A stretch of 64,000 bases of DNA from positions 2,933,234 through 2,997,233 of the forward strand of contig NZ_KB900539.1 in assembly GCF_000378945.1 (NCBI RefSeq). The letters run 5' to 3'. Positions 35,549-44,173 of the stretch are shown here, one piece after another; within the stretch, counting starts at the first letter, position 1; each line of letters begins with the position of its first letter. Source of the stretch: Methyloversatilis universalis EHg5 (lineage in GTDB: Bacteria > Pseudomonadota > Gammaproteobacteria > Burkholderiales > Rhodocyclaceae). The position numbers and the translations under genes were made by a program. The notes under the pieces were generated by a model. It searched no databases. It was not told the DNA's origin and worked only from the letters and a program-made list of their open reading frames with translations.

Positions 35549-36766
35549 TCAGCGCAGGTTGACCAGCGTCTGCAGGATCTGGTCCTGGGTCTTGATCGAT
35601 TGCGCGTTGGCCTGGTAGGCGCGCTGCTGCGTGATCATGTTCACCAGTTCGGCGGTCAGGTCGACGTTGGAATCTTCCACGGCGCCCGGCTGCAGTCCAC
35701 CGCGGTTGCCAGTGCCCGGTGCACCGACTGCCGGCGGACCGGAGAAGGAGGTTTCGGCCCAGGCATTGCTGCCGAGCTGGACCATGCCATCCGGGTTCTG
35801 GAAGCTGGCCAGCACCACCTGACCCAGATTGCGGGACTGACCATTGGTGTAGCGCCCCTGGATGATGCCTTCCGGCGATACGGTCAGACCGGACAGACGA
35901 CCCGAGGTGTAACCGTCCTGCGCCACCGAATTCACGCTGAAGGTGGTGCCGTACTGAGTGGAACCGGTCAGGTCCAGATTGAACGCAAGCGGCGTGGTGG
36001 CGCCGGTGCCCACGGCGAAGGACTGGGCCACCGAGGTCGGCCCGACCAGACCGCCGTTGGAATTGAAAGTGAGCGTGGTCGCGGCAGTCGCGGCACCGCC
36101 ATCCAGAGAAGTGTGTACATCCCACTGGTTGGCGGTTGCCGACTTCACGAAATACATCGACATCACATGCGGATTGCCGAGCGAATCGTAGGCAGTCAGC
36201 GAAGTCGAGTACGAAAAGCTCGACGTGTCGGCGGTCGAGAACGGCGTGGTCGCCGGTGGCGACAGACGGGAATCGAGATTGACCGCCAGGTTGGCCTGCG
36301 TGGTGGAGCTCGGGCTGGCACCGGTCAGCGCGGTATCGATGCGCAGATCGATCGGCGAGGTCACCACGATGTTGGCGTTGGCATCGGTGCCGTAGCCGGT
36401 CAGGCGATAGCCGGAGCCATTGACGATATAGCCGTTCTTGTCGACGTTGAACTGGCCGTTGCGCGAGTACAGCACATCGCCGTTATTGCTCATCCGGAAG
36501 AAGCCTTCACCGTTGATGGCAATGTCCAGCGGGTTGCTGGTCACGGTGATGTTGCCCTGGGAGAACTGCTGGGCCACGCCGTTGACGCGGGCACCGATAC
36601 CGATCTGGGACGACGTGCCGCCACCCAGCGTGGTCGCGTAGATGTCGGCAAATTGTGCCTGCGACTGCTTGAAGCCCACGGTGGTCGAGTTCGCGACGTT
36701 GTTGCTGATCGCGTCGAGCGCCTTGGAGGCAATGTTCAGTCCGGAAAGTCCTTGCTGGAAGGCCAT
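35549..36766 (-). CDS. flgE: flagellar hook protein
   Basis: FlgE builds the hook. The N-terminus MAFQQGLSGLNIASKALDAISNNVANSTTVGFKQSQ and the C-terminus ELVNMITQQRAYQANAQSIKTQDQILQTLVNLR are the family D0 helices. The middle, about residues 150-310, is the variable Ser/Thr-rich surface domain. The length is 405 residues, close to enteric FlgE (402). Confidence 0.97.
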   Translation of the reverse strand: MAFQQGLSGLNIASKALDAISNNVANSTTVGFKQSQAQFADIYATTLGGGTSSQIGIGARVNGVAQQFSQGNITVTSNPLDIAINGEGFFRMSNNGDVLYSRNGQFNVDKNGYIVNGSGYRLTGYGTDANANIVVTSPIDLRIDTALTGASPSSTTQANLAVNLDSRLSPPATTPFSTADTSSFSYSTSLTAYDSLGNPHVMSMYFVKSATANQWDVHTSLDGGAATAATTLTFNSNGGLVGPTSVAQSFAVGTGATTPLAFNLDLTGSTQYGTTFSVNSVAQDGYTSGRLSGLTVSPEGIIQGRYTNGQSRNLGQVVLASFQNPDGMVQLGSNAWAETSFSGPPAVGAPGTGNRGGLQPGAVEDSNVDLTAELVNMITQQRAYQANAQSIKTQDQILQTLVNLR

Positions 36767-36780
36767 GATTCAACTCCCGA

Positions 36781-37458
36781 TCAGTAGATCTGCTTGATGT
36801 CGTCGATCGCGACCAGCCCCTGCTGGCCGACGTTCAGGCGGACGTTGCCGCCACTGCGTTCCACACTGCTGACCACCGCCAGTTCGAGTGGCGTGCTGGT
36901 CACCGTCTTGCCCTTCTGCACCGCCTTCACGGTGAAGGAGTACGAACCATCCTGAGCAACCGGCGTGCCAGCGTTGTCCTTGCCGTCCCATGCGAACTGC
37001 ACGACACCGCCGTCCTGATCTCCAAGGTTGACCTCGCGTACCACCACGCCGTTGGCGCCCTTGATCGTGACCGTCACCTGATCGGCCGGACCGGCCAGCT
37101 CGACGCCGCCCATGGACTGGCCCTCGACCAGCTTCAGTGCCGAGCCTTCGATCAGCACCGCATGGCCGACCAGCGCCGCCGCCTGCAGCTGCTGAGCCCC
37201 GGTCGAACTGGCCATCATCTGTTCCAGCGTACCGTTGAGCTTGGTGATGCCATCGACCGTACTGATCTGGGCCAGCTGGGACGTGACCTGCGCGTTGTCC
37301 ATCGGGCTGAGCGGATCCTGCATTTTCAGCTGGGTGGTCAGCAGCATCAGGAAGCGGTTCTGCGCCGCATCCAGTTCCGAGGTCTTGTCGGTCTTGCTGC
37401 CGTTGAGCGAGCTGTAGGGGTCCGTGCTGGACGAGCCATTGACGGGATTGACGGCCAT
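36781..37458 (-). CDS. flgD: flagellar hook assembly scaffold protein
   Basis: FlgD caps the hook during assembly and is lost afterwards. The N-terminal part has the signature QNRFLMLLTTQLKMQDPLSPMDNAQVTSQLAQIS near residues 33-66, and the C-terminal part is the FlgD Ig-like and Tudor-like beta region (VVQFAWDGKDNAGTPVAQDGSYSFTVKA). The 225-residue length is normal. It is between flgC and flgE in the canonical order. Confidence 0.96.
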   Translation of the reverse strand: MAVNPVNGSSSTDPYSSLNGSKTDKTSELDAAQNRFLMLLTTQLKMQDPLSPMDNAQVTSQLAQISTVDGITKLNGTLEQMMASSTGAQQLQAAALVGHAVLIEGSALKLVEGQSMGGVELAGPADQVTVTIKGANGVVVREVNLGDQDGGVVQFAWDGKDNAGTPVAQDGSYSFTVKAVQKGKTVTSTPLELAVVSSVERSGGNVRLNVGQQGLVAIDDIKQIY

Positions 37459-37468
37459 GGCGATCTCC

Positions 37469-37882
37469 TTACTGTCCGATGGTGAGGGTCTTGAGCATCA
37501 GCTGCTTCGCGGTATTCATCATTTCCGCGTTGGTCTGGTAGGAGCGGGACGCTGAAATCATGTTCACCATCTCCTCCACCACATTGACGTTGGGCATCTG
37601 TACATAGCCCTGCGCGTCGGCAGCCGGATTGTTGGGGTCGAACGTCGTGCGCATCGGTGCCGCGCTCTCGACGATCTGGGTCACGCGTACGCCCTGCGCT
37701 TCGCCGCCTTCGGCGAAAGGCTTCACTTCGAACACCACCTGCTTGGCGCGATAGGGCCGTCCGTCGGCGGAAGCGACCGAATCGGCGTTGGCCAGATTGC
37801 TCGACGTGGTGTTCAGGCGCACCGACTGCGCGGTCAGCGCAGAGCCGGCGATGCCGAAAACGTTGAACATATTGCCTGCCAT
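37469..37882 (-). CDS. flgC: flagellar proximal rod protein FlgC
   Basis: FlgC is a proximal rod subunit. It has [32 protein letters not shown] near the N-terminus and [35 protein letters not shown] at the C-terminus. The 137-residue length is typical. The gene is 11 bases after flgB. Confidence 0.97.
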   Translation of the reverse strand: MAGNMFNVFGIAGSALTAQSVRLNTTSSNLANADSVASADGRPYRAKQVVFEVKPFAEGGEAQGVRVTQIVESAAPMRTTFDPNNPAADAQGYVQMPNVNVVEEMVNMISASRSYQTNAEMMNTAKQLMLKTLTIGQ

Positions 37883-37893
37883 GATCAGTCTCC

Positions 37894-38310
37894 TTACTGG
37901 CCCTGGACGGCCTGCTGCATGGTGCGCAGCCGGCCGCTGATGAAGGTGAGCAGCGCTTCGTACTGCACCGAGTTCTCGGCGAAGGCGGAGCGCTCGACGT
38001 CCATGTCCACGGTGTTGCCATCGACGCTGGACTGGGTTTCGGTGCGGTACTTCATCGACTGTTCAAAGGCGCCGCCCGTGCCCTTCGCATCAAGATGGCG
38101 GCCGGAGGTGCGGGCCAGTTCCACCGGACCACCCGCGCCGGCCTTGCCGCCCATCGCGCTTTCCAGCGCGCTCTTGAAATCGAGATCGCGCGCCTTGTAG
38201 TGCGGCGTGTCGGCGTTGGCGATGTTCGACGCCAGCTGCTGCTGGCGCGCGGCACGCACGCCAAGAGCGGCTTGCGGAAGATCGAGAAGGCGGTCGAGCG
38301 GAGTCGGCAT
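37894..38310 (-). CDS. flgB: flagellar proximal rod protein FlgB
   Basis: FlgB forms the rod base. It begins [45 protein letters not shown], the standard FlgB N-terminus, so the ATG at 38310 is secure. The 138-residue length is normal. It is the first gene of the flgBCDEFGHIJ operon, and a sigma-54-like element lies only 15 bases upstream. Confidence 0.97.
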   Translation of the reverse strand: MPTPLDRLLDLPQAALGVRAARQQQLASNIANADTPHYKARDLDFKSALESAMGGKAGAGGPVELARTSGRHLDAKGTGGAFEQSMKYRTETQSSVDGNTVDMDVERSAFAENSVQYEALLTFISGRLRTMQQAVQGQ

Positions 38311-38633
38311 GATGGGCCATCCATTGCAGCTATCGTGCCAGGGACTTTAAGCGGGAAGCGGCAGCCGGAAACGGCAAAAAAGGACGACCGCTACCCCTTC
38401 TTTCCGCCGCTTCTGCCGTCTTTCGCCGGCAAGCTTTGCCGCGGCAAACATGTGTCTGCTGTTCAAACCGGCTGCTGGAAAGGGTTTGCCGCCAAGGCAA
38501 TGAACCGGACCGGCAGCCTGCCGGCAACCGGCCGGAACAAGGCCGGGCTTGGATGGCTATTCCGGGTACCGCGCACTGGCGATCCGTGCTGCAATGAATG
38601 CAACCCTGTCCGACCGTTCGACGAGATCCGCCC
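38311..38633. other. 323-base intergenic region between divergent flgB and flgA
   Basis: No gene is supported here. The flgB end holds the sigma-54-like element at 38325-38340 and, overlapping it on the same strand, TAAAGTCC-N11-GCTGCAAT, a weak sigma-28-like fit. The flgA half contains several GCCGGC/TGCCGGC inverted pairs (about 38511-38555) and TGGC-N11-TGC at 38585-38601, which misses the sigma-54 spacing by one base. Confidence 0.6.
38325..38340 (-). promoter_or_regulatory. sigma-54-like promoter of the flgB operon
   Basis: The minus strand reads TGGCACGATAGCTGCA. The -24 part TGGCACG is perfect, GG and GC are 10 bases apart, and only one base of TTGC differs. The predicted start at about 38315 leaves a leader of only some 5 bases before the flgB ATG, with the GGATGG ribosome-like site upstream of the start. 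Either the message is nearly leaderless or the element is partly fortuitous. Confidence 0.5.
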
Positions 38634-39314
38634 ATGCTCCGCTGGCTTGCCGCCCTCCTCCTCTCCTTCGTGTGCACGGCTGCGTCCGCGCAACTGAGCG
38701 CCGACACACTGCGCGCCAGCGTCAGCCGCTTCCTGATCGCACAGACCGCCGGCGTGCCGGGCAAGGCGGTCATCGAGGTCGGCCAGCCGGATGCACGTCT
38801 GGCGCTCGGCGCCTGCAGTGCGCACGAAACCTTCCTGCCGCCCGGCAGCCGTGCCTGGGGACGCATCAATGTGGGCGTGCGCTGTACCCAGGGCGCGAAC
38901 TGGACCATCTATATTCCATCGCGGGTCAGGGTCGAAGGCGAATACCTGGTGGCCGCACGGGCTCTGGGGCGCGGGCAGGTGATCGCGGACGGCGACTACG
39001 CCTTCATGCGTGGCGACCTGACCGAGCTGCCGCCCAACATGATCATCGATGCCCAGCAGGCGGTCGGCCAGTCAGTCCAGGTGGCCATCGGTGCCGGTCA
39101 GCCGCTGCGTGCCGACTGGCTGCGCGCGCCGCCGGCGGTACAGCAGGGGCAAGTCGTGAAGCTGATCGCGCGCGGCAGCGGCTTTGCCGTGAGCCACGAT
39201 GGCAAGGCGCTGGGCACCGCCCAGGCAGGGCAGACGGTTCAGGTCCGCACCGGCAGCGGTCAGGTGGTCAGCGGCATAGCACGACCGGGCGGCATCGTCG
39301 AGGTGATGTACTGA
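38634..39314 (+). CDS. flgA: flagellar basal body P-ring formation chaperone
   Basis: FlgA is a periplasmic chaperone for FlgI. The start at 38634 gives the signal MLRWLAALLLSFVCTAASA. The C-terminal SAF-like domain has LGRGQVIADGDYAFMRGDLTELPPNMI near residues 115-141 and ends in GQVVSGIARPGGIVEVMY, the usual closing motif. At 226 residues it matches the family. It is divergent from flgB and 155 bases before flgM. Confidence 0.93.
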   Translation: MLRWLAALLLSFVCTAASAQLSADTLRASVSRFLIAQTAGVPGKAVIEVGQPDARLALGACSAHETFLPPGSRAWGRINVGVRCTQGANWTIYIPSRVRVEGEYLVAARALGRGQVIADGDYAFMRGDLTELPPNMIIDAQQAVGQSVQVAIGAGQPLRADWLRAPPAVQQGQVVKLIARGSGFAVSHDGKALGTAQAGQTVQVRTGSGQVVSGIARPGGIVEVMY

Positions 39315-39410
39315 GCCCGGGACCGGCAAGTAATTCCTCGTGGAGCCGCGCCAACGCTTGATATAGTCACGATGAAGCATCGATGTAAGACGACTCCCTA
39401 CAAAAAGTTC

Positions 39411-39438
39411 TAAAGTTTTTTCAGGGCCAGGTCGTAAT
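39411..39438 (+). promoter_or_regulatory. sigma-28 (FliA) promoter of flgM-flgN
   Basis: TAAAGTTT at 39411-39418 (perfect -35 for sigma-28) lies 12 bases before GTCGTAAT at 39431-39438 (consensus GCCGATAA, partial match). Late transcription of flgM by FliA is the rule in Proteobacteria. The same 12-base spacing and GTCG form occur at 55147-55174. Confidence 0.55.
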
Positions 39439-39469
39439 ACGATTCGAACGTATTCAGAAAGGGTTCATC

Positions 39470-39784
39470 GTGAAAATCGACGGAACTGGAAAACCGCTGG
39501 GCCCCGCGCCGTCTTCGGCCGCGCGCAGCAGCTCCAGCAGCAGCTCGACCTCCGCTACGTCGGCCGCTTCGGCCTCCGGCGCGCAGATCGACATTTCGGG
39601 CACCTCTTCCCGTCTGCGGGAACTGGAAGCCACCATCTCCAATGTGCCGGTGGTCGACAGCGCACGCGTGGATGAAATCAAGCAGGCCATCTCCGACGGA
39701 CGCTTCAAAGTGAACGCGGATCGCGTGGCCGACAGCCTGATCGAAAGCGTGCGCCAGATGCTGAACGCCCGCCCGGCGACCTGA
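39470..39784 (+). CDS. flgM: negative regulator of flagellin synthesis (anti-sigma-28 factor)
   Basis: FlgM binds FliA until the hook is complete and is then exported through the flagellum. A GTG start (39470) gives MKIDGTGKPLGP. The N-terminal half is Ser/Ala-rich and disordered. The C-terminal sigma-binding part is VPVVDSARVDEIKQAISDGRFKVNADRVADSLIESVRQML near residues 59-98. The 104-residue length is normal. The stop overlaps the flgN start by one base (TGATG). Confidence 0.95.
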   Translation: MKIDGTGKPLGPAPSSAARSSSSSSSTSATSAASASGAQIDISGTSSRLRELEATISNVPVVDSARVDEIKQAISDGRFKVNADRVADSLIESVRQMLNARPAT

Positions 39785-40278
39785 TGCTGTCTGCAGAACT
39801 GGCCGCGCAGATCGCCGCGCGGCTGTCCGCCCTGATGACCGAGGAAGCCGCGACACTGCGCGTGGCCCTCGGTCATTTGCGTGCCGAGCGTGCAGCGCTC
39901 GAGAGCGGTGACATCGACGTTCTGCCGATGCTTGCAGCACGTAAATCGGAAGCCTATGCCCGCCTGGCCCAGCTGGGTGACGCGCGTGGCGCGCTGATAG
40001 CACGTGCCGGTGCGCAGCCGGCCAAGGCGGAAATCGACACGCTGTTCGCAAGCGGGCCTGAGTGGGCCGCCTGCCGTCAGCCTTTCGCCGACCTCCTGAC
40101 GCTCGCACGCGAAGCGCACGACGCCAATCAGGCGAATGGCGAAATGATCCGCGCACAGATGACATCCAGCCAGCAGGCTCTGGCGGTGCTGATGTCTGCT
40201 GCCGAACAGGCCTCGACCTACGGCCCGGACGGGCAGTCCAGCACGCTCACCAGCCGACGTTCCTTCGGCAGCGCCTGA
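39784..40278 (+). CDS. flgN: flagellar export chaperone FlgN
   Basis: FlgN keeps FlgK and FlgL soluble and brings them to the export gate. The 164-residue product is nearly all helical, with two coiled-coil stretches (about 5-60 and 105-145). NQANGEMIRAQMTSSQQALAVLMSAAEQASTYGPDGQ near the C-terminus is the typical FlgN substrate-binding end. It is translationally coupled to flgM, and the pair is the standard flgMN operon. Confidence 0.92.
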   Translation: MLSAELAAQIAARLSALMTEEAATLRVALGHLRAERAALESGDIDVLPMLAARKSEAYARLAQLGDARGALIARAGAQPAKAEIDTLFASGPEWAACRQPFADLLTLAREAHDANQANGEMIRAQMTSSQQALAVLMSAAEQASTYGPDGQSSTLTSRRSFGSA

Positions 40279-40389
40279 CGCGCGCCCGAAACCACCGCTT
40301 GAATTTCCGAAGCCGGGCTTGACGCGGCGACACACCGTGTTCGCCGCAGCGCTGCATCGTGCGCATTTCGCCATGACGCGGACATTCCG

Positions 40390-40935
40390 ATGTACCCACC
40401 CCGCCTTGCCGCACTGCCGGTACTCGCACTGATTCTTGCCGCCTGCGCCGCAAGCCCCCCCTGAAGGCGAAGAAGGTCGCCGGGGTCCGTCAGCCGAACG
40501 ACCGGCACGCGGTCTGCGGGGCGAACTGCGGGGTAGCGATGGCCCGGGCGGCGTACGGGACGATCTGCAGGCCCAGCTGTCGGAGGTCGAACAGCGCCTG
40601 TCGCTCACACCTTTCCAGCAGGTGCGCGGGGAGCGCTACCGCGAGGCCACGGGTGCGCTGATGGCCGACCGGCCTGGAATGGACCCGCGACCGACCGTCC
40701 GTCTGGATGCGATGCAGCAGATACAGCGCCGGGTAGACGTCGTACGCAACCGGCTGGTCGCAATGGAAAATATCACCGAAACGGCGGGCCAGCTGTACGA
40801 ATCTCTGGACGACCCTCAGAAGCTTATTGCCGACCGGCTGCTGCCGGGCACGGTACCGGCGTTGTATTCGGGTCTGGCTTCGCAGCATGGCCGCCCGGCG
40901 CGACTGACGCACGACGGCACGCAGCGGCGAATCAG
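40390..40935 (+). pseudogene. frameshifted LTXXQ/Spy-like lipoprotein
   Basis: From the ATG at 40390 the frame encodes a lipoprotein signal MYPPRLAALPVLALILAAC and then stops after AASPP at a run of seven C (about 40456-40462). In the +1 frame the message continues with EGEEGRRGP and a helical domain, QLSEVEQRLSLTPFQQ ... QIQRRVDVVRNRLVAMENITETAGQLYESLDDPQKLIADRLLPG. That ending has the Leu-x-x-x-Gln pattern of Spy/CpxP-type periplasmic chaperones. Removing one C would join the two parts. The second frame has no stop of its own before it runs into the convergent motD, so the C-terminus may be damaged too. The end given is where family-like sequence stops. Confidence 0.6.
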
Positions 40936-41762
40936 AGTCTGGGGAAGCTGGAACCGAGCGCGCCTTCCGGCACATCGACCGGCCCGTTCGCCGGCTTGCC
41001 ATTCAGCGCAGCACGATCGTTCGAATAGGTTTCGATACGTATCGACACGCGACGGTTCTTCGCCCGCCCCTGTTCGCTGTCGTTGCCGGCAATCGGCCGC
41101 TGATCGGCAAGACCTGCCGCAGTCAGCCTTGCCGGTATCACGCCCTGTTCCTCGAACACCTGGGTCACCGCTGCAGCACGCAGCGCCGAAATGGCCCAGT
41201 TGGACAGCGCACCCGGCGCCGGCTGCAGATTGTCGGTATGTCCTTCGATCACCAGCGGATAGTCGGTGTAGAGCAGCACACCCGCGATGGCCGCGATGAT
41301 GTCGCGCGCCGCCGGTTCAAGCGCGGTCTGGCCGCGACCGAACAGGAAAGTGGCGTCAAGATCCACCGTGATGCCGAGCGCGCCGTCGGTCACCGTGGCC
41401 TGACCTTCGCGGGTCAGCGCCGACAGGGCCTCGGTCAGTTCGCTCATTGTGCGCTGCGCACGTTCCCGTCGCTCCTTGTCCTTCTGCGCGGCGCGCGCCT
41501 GACGCAGCTGTTCCAGTTCCACCTGCAGAGCGCTGCGCGGTGCCGCTACGGTCGGCAGTTCGATCAGCTGTACGCCGTCCTTGGCGGCGAAGGCACTGTT
41601 CAGCGAGGCGCTCAGCACCCGGTACTTGCCTTCATTGACCTGGGAAATCGCGTACATGACGACGAAGAAGGCGAACAGCAACGTCACCAGATCGGCGTAG
41701 GACACCAGCCAGCGGTCGTGATTCTCGTCCGAGTCCGGAACGTAGCGGCGCTTGCGACGCAT
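40932..41762 (-). CDS. motD: flagellar motor stator protein MotD (MotB homologue)
   Basis: The protein has one membrane helix (about residues 20-41) with the proton-carrying Asp24 in SYADLVTLLFAFFVVMYA. An OmpA-like peptidoglycan-binding domain follows near residues 130-255 (VIEGHTDNLQPAPGALSNWAISALRAAAV). The length is 276. Pairing with MotC beside fliA, as in Pseudomonas, marks it as the second stator set rather than MotAB. It is 5 bases after motC and faces the broken lipoprotein gene. Confidence 0.9.
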   Translation of the reverse strand: MRRKRRYVPDSDENHDRWLVSYADLVTLLFAFFVVMYAISQVNEGKYRVLSASLNSAFAAKDGVQLIELPTVAAPRSALQVELEQLRQARAAQKDKERRERAQRTMSELTEALSALTREGQATVTDGALGITVDLDATFLFGRGQTALEPAARDIIAAIAGVLLYTDYPLVIEGHTDNLQPAPGALSNWAISALRAAAVTQVFEEQGVIPARLTAAGLADQRPIAGNDSEQGRAKNRRVSIRIETYSNDRAALNGKPANGPVDVPEGALGSSFPRL

Positions 41763-41767
41763 CGCGC

Positions 41768-42526
41768 TCAGTCCGGAATCTTCGCCACGTAGCCGAGCAG
41801 GCGGCTTTCGACGATACGCGGGTTGTCGCCGTTGGCGATGGACGCCAGGCCGTCGATGAACAGTTCGCGCATCATGATGAGCTGCGACACATGGGTCTGC
41901 AGCTTGCGGCCTATCGGCAGGAAAATCAGATTGGCGCTGCCCACGCCATAGATGGTGGCGACGAAGGCGGTGGCGATGCCGGCACCCAGACGGGTCGGAT
42001 CACCGAGGTTTTCCATCACGTGGATCAGGCCCAGCACCGCACCCATGATGCCCACGGTCGGCGCGTAGCCCGCGGCCGAATCCCATACCCGGGCGGCCTG
42101 ACGCAGCGTGTTCTCGTAGGTGGTCAGTTCGACTTCCATCACATCGCGCAGCCGATTGGCATCCGCGCCATCGATCAGCAACTGCACCGCTTTCTGGAAG
42201 AACGGATCGGTTTCACTCCCCATCTGCCTTTCCAGCGCCAGCACGCCGTCGCGGCGAGCCAGATGCGACCAGGCCACCAGCTTGCGGATCAAGCTTTCCG
42301 GCGACACCCCTGGCGCGGCAAAGGCCCAGCTGCCCATGCGCATGCCGCGGATGAAGATCGGGTAGCGGGTCTGCAGCATGGTCGCGCCCAGGGTGCCACC
42401 GATCACGATGACGAAGGCTGCCGGCTGGAACAGGGACGACAGGCTGCCGCCCTCCAGCACCTGGCCCACCATGATGGCGGCCAGCCCGAGCAGAAGGCCG
42501 GCAATGCTGATGCGGTCCGCGCGCAC
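41768..42526 (-). CDS. motC: flagellar motor stator protein MotC (MotA homologue)
   Basis: The 252-residue product has four membrane helices. IAGLLLGLAAIMVGQVLEGG and the GGTLGATMLQ segment form the N-terminal pair, and AGYAPTVGIMGAVLGLIHVMENL is the conserved third helix with the essential Pro. The long cytoplasmic loop (about residues 60-145) holds charged residues that contact FliG. With MotD it forms a proton-driven stator, judging by the motD Asp. It follows fliA by 10 bases. Confidence 0.92.
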   Translation of the reverse strand: MRADRISIAGLLLGLAAIMVGQVLEGGSLSSLFQPAAFVIVIGGTLGATMLQTRYPIFIRGMRMGSWAFAAPGVSPESLIRKLVAWSHLARRDGVLALERQMGSETDPFFQKAVQLLIDGADANRLRDVMEVELTTYENTLRQAARVWDSAAGYAPTVGIMGAVLGLIHVMENLGDPTRLGAGIATAFVATIYGVGSANLIFLPIGRKLQTHVSQLIMMRELFIDGLASIANGDNPRIVESRLLGYVAKIPD

Positions 42527-42536
42527 GGGTGAGCGC

Positions 42537-43253
42537 TCAGCCGCGGGCGGCGATGCGGCTGCGCAGGCGGGCGATGGCCTGGCTGTGCAGCTGGCAGACG
42601 CGCGATTCGGACACGCCGAGGATTTCGCCGATTTCGCGCAGGTTCAGGTCTTCCTCGTAGTACAGGCCCATCACCGTCTTTTCGCGCTCCGGCAGATCAC
42701 CGATCGCCTTCACCAGCACGTCGCGCATGTTCTTGTCGAGCAGGCGCTCCAGCGGATCGAGGTCTTCGGTGCCCACGCTGTGGCGGTCGAGGTAATCGTC
42801 GTCGTCACCGTCGGTGAAGTCTTCGAAATACACCAGCTGGTAGCCGCGCGCCTCCTGCAGCATCTTCTGGTATTCGCCCAGCGGCATGCCCAGCGACTCG
42901 GCCAGTTCGCCTTCAGTCGGCTGCCGGCCCTTCTGCTGTTCCAGCGTATGAATGGCGGATTCGATGCGGCGCATGTCGCGGCGCAGACTGCGCGGCAGCC
43001 AGTCGTTCTCGCGCAGGCCATCCAGCATGGCGCCGCGGATGCGCTGCACGGCATAGGTTTCGAACTGCGCGCCCAGCCCTTCCTCGTAGCGGCTCATCGC
43101 GTCGAGCAGGCCCAGCATGCCGTTCTGGATGATGTCCTCGACCTGCACGCTGGCCGGCAGCTTGGCCATCAGGTGATAGGCGATGCGCTTGACCAGTGGC
43201 GCGTAGTGTTTGGCGAGCTGGTCGCGGTCCAGTGTTCCGGATGCGGTGTACAT
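42537..43253 (-). CDS. fliA: RNA polymerase sigma-28 factor for flagellar operons
   Basis: FliA directs late flagellar and chemotaxis transcription. The 238-residue product has region 2 (LVKRIAYHLMAKLPASVQVEDIIQNGMLGLLDAMSRYE), region 3 (LRRDMRRIESAIHTLEQQKGRQPTEGELAESLGM) and region 4 (LPEREKTVMGLYYEEDLNLREIGEILGVSESRVCQLHSQAIARLR). Its likely targets are visible in this window: candidate sigma-28 promoters precede flgM, two chemoreceptor genes, the cheV operon and a small unknown gene. It lies in the run flhA-flhF-flhG-fliA-motC-motD. Confidence 0.97.
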   Translation of the reverse strand: MYTASGTLDRDQLAKHYAPLVKRIAYHLMAKLPASVQVEDIIQNGMLGLLDAMSRYEEGLGAQFETYAVQRIRGAMLDGLRENDWLPRSLRRDMRRIESAIHTLEQQKGRQPTEGELAESLGMPLGEYQKMLQEARGYQLVYFEDFTDGDDDDYLDRHSVGTEDLDPLERLLDKNMRDVLVKAIGDLPEREKTVMGLYYEEDLNLREIGEILGVSESRVCQLHSQAIARLRSRIAARG

Positions 43254-43285
43254 GATTCTGTCCTCTGCTGCGGGTCGCCGTGCAG

Positions 43286-44173
43286 TCAGGCCACGCGGGC
43301 CGGAAGCTCGCCTGCACGCCCTCCCCGGTCGCTGCGGTGATCCGCGCGCGGTTCGTTCAGGGCCGACAACATACCGGTTTTGTCCGCTTCGCGGGTCACG
43401 AAGAGCTTTTCGGCAAGATCGCGGCCGATCTTGAGCGCATCGTCGCCAGCCACCGAGAACACCGGTCGCTGATAGCCGACCGGCAGGCAGCCCAGCCAGT
43501 GCAACGCGGAACCCAGGTGTTCGCTCACCACGCCGTTCAGGCTGGCGAAGGCCTGACGGGCATCGGCCACCGAGCGTGCGCGGCTCACGCCGACGTGCAC
43601 CGGGCAGACATGGCCGGCACCGACCGGCGTGGCCCCGGCCAGATGCCGCTTGATCAGCGCATAGGCCGCGGTAATGCTGGCGCCGGAGGCGGCGGTCACC
43701 ACTGCCAACCGGTCGGCGCGACGCGCCAGCGCCGACAGCAGTCCTTCTTCCACCGCGCAGTCGATCACCAGCAGTTCGGTATCTCGGGTCAGTTCGATCA
43801 GCGCATCGTCCAGCGCCTCGGTCTGCAGCCGGTTCAGCTGGCGCGACGACGACGCCAGCCGGGCCGCCGGCACCACTGCCACGCCATGCTGGGAGGCGAT
43901 GCGCACCGCCGACAGCGGCGCGTCGCGGTTCAGCGCCTGCAGCAGATCGATACGCGAAGTCAGACCGAGCCGGGCAATGGCCGAACCGGCGCCCTGGTGC
44001 TCGTCGATCAGCGTCACCCGCAGGCCGTTGCGGGCAGCTTCGATGGCGGTGGCCACTGCCAGAGAGGTGCTGCCTGCGCCCGGCATGGCACCGGCAAAGG
44101 CAACCCGCTGGGTCGGGAAACGGCGGAACAGCGCGCGCAGGCCGGCAGCCTGATCATGCATCAGATCAGCCAC
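43286..44173 (-). CDS. flhG: FlhG/FleN-like MinD-type protein with a degenerate P-loop
   Basis: FlhG normally limits flagellar number as a membrane-bound MinD-type ATPase and stimulates the FlhF GTPase. The N-terminal helix MHDQAAGLRALFRR carries the DQAxxLR motif that activates FlhF. The deviant Walker A should read like GKGGVGKT but is FAGAMPGAGSTSLAV, without either lysine, so ATP hydrolysis is doubtful. The later LLVIDCAVEEGLL keeps the Walker B-like Asp. The 295-residue length is normal. The start overlaps the end of flhF by 8 bases; a second Met four codons later would remove the overlap. Confidence 0.85.
   Translation of the reverse strand: MADLMHDQAAGLRALFRRFPTQRVAFAGAMPGAGSTSLAVATAIEAARNGLRVTLIDEHQGAGSAIARLGLTSRIDLLQALNRDAPLSAVRIASQHGVAVVPAARLASSSRQLNRLQTEALDDALIELTRDTELLVIDCAVEEGLLSALARRADRLAVVTAASGASITAAYALIKRHLAGATPVGAGHVCPVHVGVSRARSVADARQAFASLNGVVSEHLGSALHWLGCLPVGYQRPVFSVAGDDALKIGRDLAEKLFVTREADKTGMLSALNEPRADHRSDRGGRAGELPARVA

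Noticed and set aside
38585-38601. Sigma-54 promoter for flgA (TGGCGATCC...CTGCA)
   Set aside because: GG and GC are separated by 11 bases in place of 10, which sigma-54 does not tolerate well.
40436-41299. A complete 286-codon gene after flgN
   Set aside because: The last 120 codons lie opposite to motD and look like its shadow; only the first part resembles a real protein, and its start lies in another frame.
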